Positions 26,266 through 36,033 are shown, counted from the first letter of the stretch. The stretch is 64,000 bases of DNA from Pseudoalteromonas haloplanktis ATCC 14393 (GCF_000238355.1 NZ_AHCA01000006.1:186001-250000); one strand, 5' to 3'. Made by a program: numbers and translations. The notes: generated by a model not told the origin, from the letters alone.

Positions 26266-28549
26266 CGTTCCACCACCTTATTTTTACTTCTTCATTGCTG
26301 TACTCTTCCAATATAGCAATCCACACCGTTTTATTACTGGTAAAAGTGACATTATTTAATGCGCGAATATCGGCATTAATTTGTTGAGTCACCGCAGGGT
26401 AAGCAAATAATTGACTATCTTTAGGGTGAATTAAAAACGCTTCACTTAAGTTGCTTGGAAGCAGTTGCAAACGTTTATTAGTAATACTGTATTCGTGGGT
26501 TAAACCACCGTGATATTTAGCATTTTGTGTAACATCGATAATAATTTTTTGCTTAGCATTATGGCTATACGTTTTTAAGACAATACTGTGCGGACGAAGT
26601 GTTGGATACGTTAATTTTAGCGGCTTGTTGGCAGTAAGCTTATATAATCGTTGCTTTATCCACGGACGTTGCCCTTGCCAGTTTTGATATATCTTTTGCG
26701 CACTATTTTCAATATTTGCCAATTGTTCAAAATCAGTCTCTTTTAATGCAACTTCTTTGGCTGCGTGCGCATTTAACTGATAAACCACATTGGCAGTAGT
26801 GGTACTTGGGGCACTGGCCGCCATTTGAACTAACTGTGCTTTAGTTTGTTTTTTACTTAACAACGCAAAATGAAAGGGTGTTGGCTCAGTGCTTGGTGCA
26901 AAGTATTTTGTAGGGCTATTAACCAGAGCGACATTGGAAATCGGTAATTGTTTAAAAAGCTCTCGAGATTGATAGAAGGTATCTTCAATTAAGATCGCTG
27001 GCGGCTCTTGAAACACCCGAATATTGATATAACTGTCTTGCTCAATAAAGGCATAATGGTTATCTGCTTGTTGCTCATACCAGGCTGCAATATCATGGAA
27101 CTCTAAATTGTCTAAACACACGGAATGACATAGCGTACGCTGATAGTTAAATTGACTACTTCGAGATTTAACCCGTACGAGTAATGGTTGCTTTGTCGTG
27201 ATTTCTAATGCGCTTGCGCGTTCATTAACACGTAAATAAAACTGATTAGCTTTAGGGACTTTTTCCCGTTGCGTGGAATCTAAAATAACCCGGTCATAGC
27301 CCGATATTTCATCGTTATAGGCAACAGTAAAGGTATCGATTGGCTGATTATCTTGGTCAAATACGATCACGCTTGCGTGCCCTCTGCTTGCGGATCTAAG
27401 GTCAATATTAATATCGCTATTTGCTTCAATCGTATAGCGTGCGGTTAATGATTCAGTTATTTGATAATAACCGTCTTGTGCTGTGGTCATCGGCAGGTGT
27501 GAATTAAAAGACCAATTACTTAATAGTGGGTCACGACTACATATAGTTACTAAACCGCTATCTAAAGGCGCTGTTATAAAGGTTAATGGCTGTGCAGTCT
27601 CTTTATAGTTGACTTTTTTAGGCGCAGTAAATTGGCTCGAATCGTACCAAGTAAGGTTTATGTCCCCCGCGGTATTGAGGCTAAAAACAAGTGAATCAGG
27701 CTGCTCTAGCGTTATGCTGGCACATAATGTCGCATCGGTATAATAGTCATTTAAATTGAGCTGTTGCTGCGAGAAATCATAGGTCACCACATTATATGGG
27801 AGTGTTTCATATAAAATGTCGGCCTTGAAATCAATCCCCGGAATGCCTTGTGGCGCCAGCTTTAGCCAAGAGTAAGTAACTGCGTTATTTATTTCGGTAG
27901 TGGAGAGGGCATTAACCCCAACGCTATGATAGGCGCTACTACGCTCCCTGCGTTCTAGTGGTAATTTCAACCAGGCACTGTATTTATCATCACTATTGTT
28001 TAAGGTTTTAGCATGCACCCTGACCACCACACCCATTACTTGTGTGTCTTCGGTGATGAGTTTTAATGATATGCTAGCCACCTTGTCTAATTGGTCTTGA
28101 CTCAGATAAAAGGATTGACCAGAAGAGACTAGTAAAGCTTGGCGATCTTCAATTATTTGCTTTATTTGCAGGTCATTATTATCTGGCGGTGTTAACTTGG
28201 ACGCATGATGATAGATATGGCTGCTGATAACTTGCTTCTGTTCGTTTAAAAATGTGTATTCAATAGCGTAGTTAATCGGCTTATCTAAACTCGTTGGCTC
28301 AGAAAATATTGCGTTTGATAACACGCGAATTGAATGCGTTCTAGAACGAGAGAATGAAAATACCAACGGTTTTTCAGTGCTTAACCATTGAACATTGGAG
28401 CGGGTTTCTGTATCTGAACGGCTGGTAATTGGTTCAGCTGATTTTATCCACAGGTAAAAGCTAAAGATGGCAAAGCCTACCCCAAAAACGAGCGCAAGTA
28501 AGATGAGTAATTTTAAGAGTCGCTTAATAAATTGCATACGAGCCCTCAA
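26252..28549 (-). CDS. Single-span periplasmic beta-rich protein of the Pgs-like operon, function unknown
   Basis: The protein has 765 residues. A membrane helix near the N-terminus (about 12-33, LILLALVFGVGFAIFSFYLW) follows basic residues and leaves the rest in the periplasm. The body is rich in beta-strand patterns and short Ser/Thr turns. There are two Cys pairs (CASITL and CSRD; CHSVCLDN) and no recognisable catalytic motif. The start overlaps the pgsC-like gene by 26 bases and the end overlaps the hydrolase-like gene by 14. By analogy with BcsB it could be the periplasmic adaptor between the inner-membrane synthase and the barrel; the sequence itself does not show that. Confidence 0.6.
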   Translation of the reverse strand: MRARMQFIKRLLKLLILLALVFGVGFAIFSFYLWIKSAEPITSRSDTETRSNVQWLSTEKPLVFSFSRSRTHSIRVLSNAIFSEPTSLDKPINYAIEYTFLNEQKQVISSHIYHHASKLTPPDNNDLQIKQIIEDRQALLVSSGQSFYLSQDQLDKVASISLKLITEDTQVMGVVVRVHAKTLNNSDDKYSAWLKLPLERRERSSAYHSVGVNALSTTEINNAVTYSWLKLAPQGIPGIDFKADILYETLPYNVVTYDFSQQQLNLNDYYTDATLCASITLEQPDSLVFSLNTAGDINLTWYDSSQFTAPKKVNYKETAQPLTFITAPLDSGLVTICSRDPLLSNWSFNSHLPMTTAQDGYYQITESLTARYTIEANSDINIDLRSASRGHASVIVFDQDNQPIDTFTVAYNDEISGYDRVILDSTQREKVPKANQFYLRVNERASALEITTKQPLLVRVKSRSSQFNYQRTLCHSVCLDNLEFHDIAAWYEQQADNHYAFIEQDSYINIRVFQEPPAILIEDTFYQSRELFKQLPISNVALVNSPTKYFAPSTEPTPFHFALLSKKQTKAQLVQMAASAPSTTTANVVYQLNAHAAKEVALKETDFEQLANIENSAQKIYQNWQGQRPWIKQRLYKLTANKPLKLTYPTLRPHSIVLKTYSHNAKQKIIIDVTQNAKYHGGLTHEYSITNKRLQLLPSNLSEAFLIHPKDSQLFAYPAVTQQINADIRALNNVTFTSNKTVWIAILEEYSNEEVKIRWWNDDVL

Positions 28550-31500
28550 TCATCATAGTGTTAAAACGGGTCTGGTCAGTGAGTCGATTGGTGATCGGAT
28601 TAAAAATCGCCAATAGCTTATCGTGTTGTCGAATTGCTAGCGCATACTCTTGGCGTCCTTCAAACATGATTGTTTGTAATTTACAGCCAGTGAAAGGTTT
28701 GCACAGTTGCGCTAAAGCAGTTAAGCGCCGCGAACTGGCGTATTGGTCAATCGCTTTTGTAAAATGGCTCCGTTGTTGTGGACTTAGATCTTGCCAATCG
28801 GCTGGAGATAATGTGGTGATATTTATCATCTTAATAGTCGGTAAGGCAGAAATAGCCAGCAACCGCTGTAATAGGCTTTGCTGATTCACTGAAAATTGCT
28901 GTTTAAAGTCAGATGCAAGCCACAAGGTTGCTAATTCACTATGGGGAGCAAATAGTTGATAGCCAGATTGTGCAGAAGTGCCAAGTTCCAGTCCTCGTGT
29001 TGCGGTTTGACCGCTTACAACTTGGTAATCAACCGCTAAATTTTGCAAGCTATTATTCAGTGTTTGCAACAACGACTGGTGTTCGCTATTTGATTGCGTA
29101 AACTCAAAGGCAAGCGCACTGGGTCTGATCCAAGATGGGGCACTGTGGCTGCGGATTTGTAAGTTCATAATTTTTTGGTTTTGGCTAAAGCGCAAATAGC
29201 TTTGATGCACCACATTAAATAATGAATCAACATTATTAGGCGATAGCACATTCGCTTTTGGGTGTGCGTAAGGGTGAGCGCCGGCTATCAATAAGTGCTC
29301 TGCATTACTGTTGATAAATAATTCAGTGGCAAACTTCAAGGTATTGCTTTCAAAAATTGGCCGAGGAACTTCAATATTAAGTTGGACACATTTATTGAGG
29401 CTGATGATATAAAAACCCTGTCCATACTCTAAAGCAGGCCCATTTAAAGTGGGGGCGATGAGTAAAAAACGGCCTTGGGCGTTAGTCAATAATGTGAGTT
29501 CATAGCCCATCAGTTTAGCTGTTGCATTGACTTGATTTAATTGGTTTATGATGTCCTGATCAACGGTTTGTTCCGTTATCATGGCTTTCAAGCGGTATAA
29601 CGGGTGTAATATTTCAAATTCCCATAGTGCGGCTTGATTTATAGTCAATGGTTGATAGCTACCACTGCCTTTGGCGGTGATATGTTGTGAGAATAATGTG
29701 ACAACTTCACTGAGACTTTGCGCTGATTCGTTAACTGCATTTTTTTCATCATTACTTTGCATCCGAGATACATTTGCTAACAGGGTTGTGTAATTATCAC
29801 TGTTTAAAAATGCTTCAAAGAGTTGTCCATCAAATGTTGGCGTGGGTAACGAGCTTGAAGTTGCTTGACCAAAAAAAGTGTCTTGGTGACCCAATAATTG
29901 TTGGAGCAAACGCTGACTTAAGGAACTTGGTAATTGGTTATAAATCCAATATTGGCTGGCGGCACCTAAGCTGGTTTTTGCTAATAAACGGCTAGTACGG
30001 TTATTGACTTCACGTATTTGAAATAACTGTTCGTCTCCCATCGCTTCAATAAAGGCTAAGTAATAAGGGCTTTGCTCATTATTATGAGTTAGCTCTGCGG
30101 TGGGGGTTGCGCTGGTGCCAAATACCAAAGCTCGGCTGTTAAAATGTGCAAAAATAAGGCCAGCAGAATCACTGGCTAAACTTTCAGACGTTGGAAATGG
30201 TACGGTTACTATAAATTCAGCAGCGGGCTTTCGAGCAATTATAAATAGCCCTCGTTGTGATGTTTTCCGGGCATCACGAATATAAATATAGTGTTCATCA
30301 TACTGCAATTGAAAGTCGAGCTTTGCTAAACGTTGTGTGTTTAGTTGCACGTTTTCTAGTTCGTTAGGGGCTTTGTTTAGTTCGTAAATTGCTTGCTTAA
30401 AATTATTTTTATCTTGGCTTGCTTGATAGCTACTGATGTCAATCTGCGCTTTATCTTTAGTATACAGGTAACTTTTATATTCACTGATCTGTTGGCCAAG
30501 CGCACTGACTTTTACTGTGCTTTGTAGTTCTTTAATGTCTGTTGTGACGAACAGTGATGGAATAAACATAATAATAAAGCCGATCACTATAGCCAGCGCG
30601 CCGCCAACAATAGAGGTTTGAAAGGTGGCACGTATCACTAATCCAAGGGCACTTTTTTGGTATATTTTTAGCGCGAGCAGAGTCGATAACATATAACCGA
30701 ATGCAAATGTATCGGTTACTTTTATTTCAGGGTAATAGTGCACTACAAAGTAATTTAAAAATAGCTTATATATAAAGCCGATGTTGAAAAAGAATAGCAG
30801 TAATCGCGCCCCCTCAATATTGGCATTACGTAGTCGGGTGAAATTTAATAATGCAGCGCCAATGATCAAAATAATCGCCGTTTCTGCAAATGAGGTGAGT
30901 AACTTTGTTGGCTGCATTAGCTGTAACGCTAATAACGCAGGAAGCATAATGCCATTAAACTCCCAGCCATACTTTATATTGGCGCGAGACGCAATAAAAG
31001 CAGTGATAACTAAAATAATGTAGGCCTTGGGTGCCGCGATAATTGATGCCGCAACCGCCTCATACATAATCGCAAGATTGGCGATGCTAAAGTTGGTCAT
31101 TGGCATCAATACAAAGCGAACAAGTAAAAAGGTAATAAGAAGCTGTACTAGTGTTACTTTCATGCCATATTTGAAGCCACCGTTCCACATTACATTAGCG
31201 GTCAGGGCAATGATCACTAAGCCTAGAGAATAAAGTTGCGATGAGTAATCAAAGGTTATATCCCAGCCGCTGAGTACATTAGCAATTAAAGGCCAAAATA
31301 AGGTGTCCATAATGACGCGTACTAAAATACTGATCAGAATAATGGCAAAAAAACGATCGCGACCAAACATTTCTGCATAGCCGAGTTTTTGCATTAAGTA
31401 CTTAGCGGTGAATAACATTATCCCGTAGACCACCACAGCCTCAATTAAAATAACTGCGGCCGAAGTTGGACTGACGATGAGTAAAGGGACCAAATAACCC

Positions 31501-31640
31501 GGTACCACGAGGCCGGTAAGTGGGAAGCCAAAGCGTAAATTCAGCAAACATACAACGGCAATCCCTATCCATACAGTAGTGATAACTGATTGGCCTAAAC
31601 CACCGCCTGATGGGAATAACTGTAAGATAAAGTCGCCCAC
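28524..31640 (-). CDS. PgsC/CapC-like membrane protein, internally duplicated, with a large soluble C-terminal region
   Basis: The protein has 1038 residues; Bacillus PgsC has about 149. Residues 22-180 match PgsC: LRFGFPLTGLVVPGYL (35-50) and FGRDRFFAIILISILVRVI (92-110), then further spans. Residues ~224-362 repeat the plan in weaker form: YGWEFNGIMLPALL (224-237), IEGARLLLFFFNIGFIYKL (275-293) and LVIRATFQTSIVGGALA (334-350). After the last span (~350-363) comes a soluble region of about 670 residues with no family I recognise. PgsC forms the membrane synthase core with PgsB in Bacillus. The start shares one base with the CHASE2 gene stop. Confidence 0.85.
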   Translation of the reverse strand: MGDFILQLFPSGGGLGQSVITTVWIGIAVVCLLNLRFGFPLTGLVVPGYLVPLLIVSPTSAAVILIEAVVVYGIMLFTAKYLMQKLGYAEMFGRDRFFAIILISILVRVIMDTLFWPLIANVLSGWDITFDYSSQLYSLGLVIIALTANVMWNGGFKYGMKVTLVQLLITFLLVRFVLMPMTNFSIANLAIMYEAVAASIIAAPKAYIILVITAFIASRANIKYGWEFNGIMLPALLALQLMQPTKLLTSFAETAIILIIGAALLNFTRLRNANIEGARLLLFFFNIGFIYKLFLNYFVVHYYPEIKVTDTFAFGYMLSTLLALKIYQKSALGLVIRATFQTSIVGGALAIVIGFIIMFIPSLFVTTDIKELQSTVKVSALGQQISEYKSYLYTKDKAQIDISSYQASQDKNNFKQAIYELNKAPNELENVQLNTQRLAKLDFQLQYDEHYIYIRDARKTSQRGLFIIARKPAAEFIVTVPFPTSESLASDSAGLIFAHFNSRALVFGTSATPTAELTHNNEQSPYYLAFIEAMGDEQLFQIREVNNRTSRLLAKTSLGAASQYWIYNQLPSSLSQRLLQQLLGHQDTFFGQATSSSLPTPTFDGQLFEAFLNSDNYTTLLANVSRMQSNDEKNAVNESAQSLSEVVTLFSQHITAKGSGSYQPLTINQAALWEFEILHPLYRLKAMITEQTVDQDIINQLNQVNATAKLMGYELTLLTNAQGRFLLIAPTLNGPALEYGQGFYIISLNKCVQLNIEVPRPIFESNTLKFATELFINSNAEHLLIAGAHPYAHPKANVLSPNNVDSLFNVVHQSYLRFSQNQKIMNLQIRSHSAPSWIRPSALAFEFTQSNSEHQSLLQTLNNSLQNLAVDYQVVSGQTATRGLELGTSAQSGYQLFAPHSELATLWLASDFKQQFSVNQQSLLQRLLAISALPTIKMINITTLSPADWQDLSPQQRSHFTKAIDQYASSRRLTALAQLCKPFTGCKLQTIMFEGRQEYALAIRQHDKLLAIFNPITNRLTDQTRFNTMMIEGSYAIY

Positions 31641-33622
31641 TAGTTAGATGGCTCCATCAAGTTACTAGCATAGTATTGCTGTTGTTTACATAAAGAATCA
31701 CACAGTTGTTTACTATTGGGCATGTGCTCAATGAAAAATCCAATATCGATAAATTCAAATAGAATACCTGATACTTGGAAGGGCTCACCTGAAGCACTTT
31801 GTACTTGGCTTGAGTCCACGGTTCTTACATTGAGGATGTAAGTTTTTTCATCTAGCTGAGCTTGTACATAAATGTCACCTTTTTGTAAGGTGATAAACCG
31901 CAGTTTACCTTTTGCTGTTTCGGTATCTAAATCGGTAACCAAACACAGTAAATCTAGTGCAGTCATATCAAAAATAGAAAACTGATGCATGGCAGCTAAT
32001 TTTTCTAAAGATTGATTTATTTGCACTACTTGACCAAATAAATTAAATAATACGGTCGCAGAGCGAATGTTATTAAACACGTGCTCTAAAGTTGTCAGTT
32101 TCTGTTCCATTTCAGCGATAGATGTTTTGACCTGTTGGCTTAATGGCTCTTGTAATTTTAATGTCAGTAGCTGTGATATAGCGCTATCACTGGTATTACT
32201 TTGTGCTTCATAAATTCGGTAGTGGAACAGCAGCTCACCCACCTGACCGGCAAAAGCATTTACATTACGCTCAAACGCCTGTTGATTAAATTGGTTATCA
32301 GGAATGACCGTCATTGCCCAGAAACCTCGCACGTCACCTGCATACATTAAAGGTACAATATATTGTAATTCGCCTTCGCTAAGCTCAGTAAAAAACGGTC
32401 TGTTAATGGGGACTACACCAAACTTTTTTAATGCATCAGAATAAGGGGCACGTTTATAATCACGGCGCAATTCTTTAATATCACTGAGTTGGCAATTTAC
32501 AGCTCGTATTTCTATAAGTCGGTGATCGCCTTCCTTTCGTGCTAAAAAAATCGATTTATTTAAGGCTAGTTGTTGTGTGACCAAACGAATAATGGCATCC
32601 CAAGGTGAGCTTTGAGCGATAAATGACTTTGGTAAATAACGGCCAGCCATTTTTTGCTGAATATTACCTATCATGCTAGTGAGCTCGCTGTCCTCGTTTA
32701 GCTTTCTCACTAGGATAACCCATAACAAGGTGATGAAAGTAAAAATGGTCATTTGACCGACAGGTAAGAATAACTGTTGGAATACAAGCATAACGTAACC
32801 TAATGCAAACCAACATATACTAGCCAAAACTGTAAGCACAAAACTGTAGCTAATCGATAACTTTTGAAATGCAAATAGCATCAGTAAAGCAATGCTCAAC
32901 AATAACAATGTACTTTGCCATAAGGTGAGGGTAAATACGCTGTTTTGTTTATCAAGCGTGTCTGCAATATAGGCTGTTAACAGCAAATAATTTGTGCTGT
33001 GCTGTAGTTTCGGAGCATTTAGTTTTACCCCTAAACCAGCATTGTGTTGGCCGAGAATAATGATCTTGTTTTGCAATTGACTCGCCATCAGATCCATTGT
33101 CATTAGCCGAGTTGCAGAAAACTTCGGTAGCGCCGCAGGGGATAGGGCAAAATTAAGCAGTACATTGTTATTGCTATCAATGTGAGGGAATACAGCAGGC
33201 CAAATAGCTTGGCATGGGCTGTCTGTCATCGGAGCTAATTCTACGTTATAGCCTGACCAGTCATTAATTGGCGGCAAACAATAGCGATTCTTGGGGTGAG
33301 GATAAAAGACCTTAATGGGATTAGTGCTATTGGCGGTATTAGCATTTAATTGTTCATTAGCAAAAACCAACACAGCTTTGGGCTGGTAGCTTAATAATTG
33401 TTGCACTAATTGATGGTGCTCGGTGCTGAGGTGATCGCTTTCAATGATCACAATATTACTTTGCTGGCTTTGGCTCAAATTTGCTAAGCGGCTGTAAAAA
33501 AAGGCATCTGCAGAATTAAATAATGAAAATGCATTTGTAAGGATTACAATGATAAATAGACAAATAATTAACCAAAAAGTACGTTGTCGCTTGAGTAGAA
33601 AAAACTGCTGTTTAAAAGCCAC
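31640..33622 (-). CDS. CHASE2-like membrane sensor with GAF- and PAS-like domains and no output domain
   Basis: The protein has 660 residues. A first span (about 16-35) and a periplasmic CHASE2-like region (QQSNIVIIESDHL, QPKAVLVFANE, KIIILGQHNAG) are followed by three spans at about 232-308. The cytoplasmic part has a GAF-like region (~340-480) and a PAS-like region (~525-640, RSATVLFNLFGQVVQIN). I find no histidine kinase, GGDEF, EAL, cyclase or Ser/Thr kinase motifs, unlike most CHASE2 proteins. Within this operon it may sense the envelope and act on the synthase by direct contact. The gene lies 23 bases after capA and abuts the pgsC-like gene. Confidence 0.65.
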   Translation of the reverse strand: MAFKQQFFLLKRQRTFWLIICLFIIVILTNAFSLFNSADAFFYSRLANLSQSQQSNIVIIESDHLSTEHHQLVQQLLSYQPKAVLVFANEQLNANTANSTNPIKVFYPHPKNRYCLPPINDWSGYNVELAPMTDSPCQAIWPAVFPHIDSNNNVLLNFALSPAALPKFSATRLMTMDLMASQLQNKIIILGQHNAGLGVKLNAPKLQHSTNYLLLTAYIADTLDKQNSVFTLTLWQSTLLLLSIALLMLFAFQKLSISYSFVLTVLASICWFALGYVMLVFQQLFLPVGQMTIFTFITLLWVILVRKLNEDSELTSMIGNIQQKMAGRYLPKSFIAQSSPWDAIIRLVTQQLALNKSIFLARKEGDHRLIEIRAVNCQLSDIKELRRDYKRAPYSDALKKFGVVPINRPFFTELSEGELQYIVPLMYAGDVRGFWAMTVIPDNQFNQQAFERNVNAFAGQVGELLFHYRIYEAQSNTSDSAISQLLTLKLQEPLSQQVKTSIAEMEQKLTTLEHVFNNIRSATVLFNLFGQVVQINQSLEKLAAMHQFSIFDMTALDLLCLVTDLDTETAKGKLRFITLQKGDIYVQAQLDEKTYILNVRTVDSSQVQSASGEPFQVSGILFEFIDIGFFIEHMPNSKQLCDSLCKQQQYYASNLMEPSN

Positions 33623-33645
33623 GGTTCACTCCAAAAAGAATACGG

Positions 33646-35868
33646 TTAATTATAAGTACTGTACGTTAACTTAAGTGTAGCAGTAGACACTGAATTTAAA
33701 CGTAAAAAATCAAAACCATGGAGTTTTTCTGTACGCCACATAGCCTCAGTTAAGGCTATTTTTTGCTGCCATGAGATCATGGCTAAATCATCTAAAGCTA
33801 AACTGGCTTCACCACTACTAGGTGGAAAATGACGAAACGTAACTTTAATGCCTCGCGCTGGTAATTGTTTAGGGCCTAAAGTGAGCTCATCGGATGGTAG
33901 CGAAAAGTCATAATTGAATGCGTGCCAGTCGTGGCTTCCAGCAGGCTGAATGTCAATAAGTTGCGTTGAAAACTCGAGACCATCTTCGGCGGTGGTAAAA
34001 ACGAGTTTAACATCCAGTTTTCCTGCATTGTCAGCATGGCTATAACCAAATAAGCTGAAATCTTTAAATACATCAAGGGAACCGGCATCATTGGGTAATT
34101 CCATAGCACGAATGGTTTGTCTAAATGGTAGCAATGATGGGGTATTGTCGAATTGGCTGCGCGAGGAGCATAGCCCTTGTTGTCCTGAACGAGCTTTGTT
34201 AATACAGGGAGTAACACTGTCACCACTATGATCCCAACGCACTACTTCTAACTGCTCATCATCATTATCCCAATCTTCAAAGTCACCGAAAATCATTAAA
34301 TCACGCCCTAGGGTGATATCACTGGCCGTGCCATCACTGATTTCGATTTTAGATAAAAATGCTTTTGTTGATGGCGCAAAGTCACGTAAATCAATAATAC
34401 TTTGCCCAGCAGAGAGGGTGAGGGTTGTACTGTGTTCTGTGACTGTAGCCTGATCTTTACTAAATAGCACATCAGCATAGCCGTTACGTGGGATCAGAGT
34501 AATATTGTTATCAGAAAATTCAGCTAAGCGGCGTGATAAATAATCACTTAAAAAACCATTGATAAACTTAGGTTGATACCCTTCCACATAAATAGGGTAC
34601 GCAAATGCCCGCGAGGTCATAGGGGTGACATCTTTGTTTATATCCACTAACACCGCAACCCCAAGTAAGGTTTCTAAACGATCTTGATCGAATACAAAAT
34701 TACCTAGTCCTAAAATAGCCGGTACGTCATTAAACACTGCAAACCCTTGAGCAATATGCGGGTGATGCGCGACTAATAAGTTAGTCTGTTGTTTGGATAG
34801 CGCATTAAAGCGACCTTCTATGTACCCACTTGGTTCATAAGTGTATTCATCACCGCCATGCATTTGGGCGATGACATAATCACTGTTATTCGCAGCTTCG
34901 CTGAGGTAATTAGCGACTAATGCTGTTTCTGTTAAATCGGCAGCCCCCCCTTTAGTTGCATCACTAACATAACTAATCTGATGCTCTTTACCAGTAATCG
35001 AGGTTGCTGAAAATAGCCCTAGCTTTAGAGTACCTACATCCATATATTCAGGTTGATAAGCACTCGCTATCGTTTTACCTGCGCCACTGTGTGCGATCCC
35101 AGCACTGGTTACTTCAATTAACGTATCGTCTAAGCCATCTTCTAAAAAGTCGTAAACGTGGTTATTACCTAGCGCAACATAATCTATTCCGATCGCCTTT
35201 ATCCCTTCAAGCGTCTCTGGTAATGAGAAAAAGCTAAACTCTTTAGTTGGGTGTACTGACTCAGGCGTGCTGGTTATGGGGGTTTCTAAGTTTACCGAGG
35301 CGAAATCAGCGGCTTTAAAGAAAGGCGCAACAAATTGCGTTAAGGCTTGCGCATTTTCAGCGGCAGTTGCTGGGCGGATCAGCGCGCCTTCGACATCAGG
35401 TATATCGGCTGTCATAGTTGCTAATGAAGGATCTAAAAAGCGACGAGCAAACATGGTATCACCAGCAAAAAGTAAGCTGACAGCATTGCTTGATTTAGGC
35501 ACCAAGGTGAGCTGTTGAGCCGTGTTATTATTAATAACACTAATAGTCGCTGCGATAGGGAAATAATTGTCATCAGCAATTATTAATCGATGATTACCCA
35601 TAATTATGGCGGAGTAGTTTATGTTGCCATTCACATCGGTTTGGTATGTTTTACCAGCAAAATTAACGGTTAATGCAGCAACGCCATTGCCTTGTTCATC
35701 AACTATTGTAATTTTACCATTGAAGGTTTGCTTTAAATAATCATCACGTTGTAGTGCTTCATTATTTTGTGCTTGTGTATCACCGGAATCATAAGGCTCT
35801 TCAACCTTGCAGCCGACGATAATTAAGGCCAATAGAGCAGGAAAAAGGACGCGTATTTTAACTTTCAA
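33646..35868 (-). CDS. CapA/PgsA-like lipoprotein of the poly-gamma-glutamate family with extra domains
   Basis: The protein has 740 residues. Lipobox LIIVGC puts the lipidated Cys at residue 20; the next residue is Lys, not Asp, so outer-membrane sorting is likely. An Ig/carboxypeptidase-regulatory-like domain (~48-125) precedes the CapA metallophosphatase-like domain (~130-430). CapA motifs are FAGDTMFARRF, VNLETPIT, ALGNNHVYDF, QMHGGDEYTYEP, VAHHPHIAQGF and GLGNFVFDQ. The C-terminal ~250 residues look like a carbohydrate-binding jelly roll (LMIFGDFEDWDND ... LALDDLAMISW). PgsA/CapA is needed for polymer transport or release in Bacillus. It is the first gene of the operon. Confidence 0.88.
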   Translation of the reverse strand: MKVKIRVLFPALLALIIVGCKVEEPYDSGDTQAQNNEALQRDDYLKQTFNGKITIVDEQGNGVAALTVNFAGKTYQTDVNGNINYSAIIMGNHRLIIADDNYFPIAATISVINNNTAQQLTLVPKSSNAVSLLFAGDTMFARRFLDPSLATMTADIPDVEGALIRPATAAENAQALTQFVAPFFKAADFASVNLETPITSTPESVHPTKEFSFFSLPETLEGIKAIGIDYVALGNNHVYDFLEDGLDDTLIEVTSAGIAHSGAGKTIASAYQPEYMDVGTLKLGLFSATSITGKEHQISYVSDATKGGAADLTETALVANYLSEAANNSDYVIAQMHGGDEYTYEPSGYIEGRFNALSKQQTNLLVAHHPHIAQGFAVFNDVPAILGLGNFVFDQDRLETLLGVAVLVDINKDVTPMTSRAFAYPIYVEGYQPKFINGFLSDYLSRRLAEFSDNNITLIPRNGYADVLFSKDQATVTEHSTTLTLSAGQSIIDLRDFAPSTKAFLSKIEISDGTASDITLGRDLMIFGDFEDWDNDDEQLEVVRWDHSGDSVTPCINKARSGQQGLCSSRSQFDNTPSLLPFRQTIRAMELPNDAGSLDVFKDFSLFGYSHADNAGKLDVKLVFTTAEDGLEFSTQLIDIQPAGSHDWHAFNYDFSLPSDELTLGPKQLPARGIKVTFRHFPPSSGEASLALDDLAMISWQQKIALTEAMWRTEKLHGFDFLRLNSVSTATLKLTYSTYN

Positions 35869-36033
35869 ATTGGCCTCATTATCAATATGGTTACATTACA
35901 TACTACATTTTCATTATACTTGTGTTGTGCCAAAATCATATTAGCCAAGTATCTGAGTATTTCTTTTATAATTCATACTAAACTATAGCTACTTTGCAGC
36001 AATTTGAGGCTTTTATTGCATAGTTTTTTCATT

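Noticed and set aside
17095..35868. Alternative reading of the Pgs-like operon as a peptidoglycan (Mur ligase) locus
   Set aside because: The ligase motifs fit PgsB rather than MurC-F, and PgsC-like and CapA-like genes in the same operon have no role in peptidoglycan.
35913..35943. Possible sigma54 promoter (TTGGCAC on the minus strand) upstream of the capA-like gene
   Set aside because: The -12 GC element is missing at the required spacing; only a TATAAT-like -10 is there, without a good -35.
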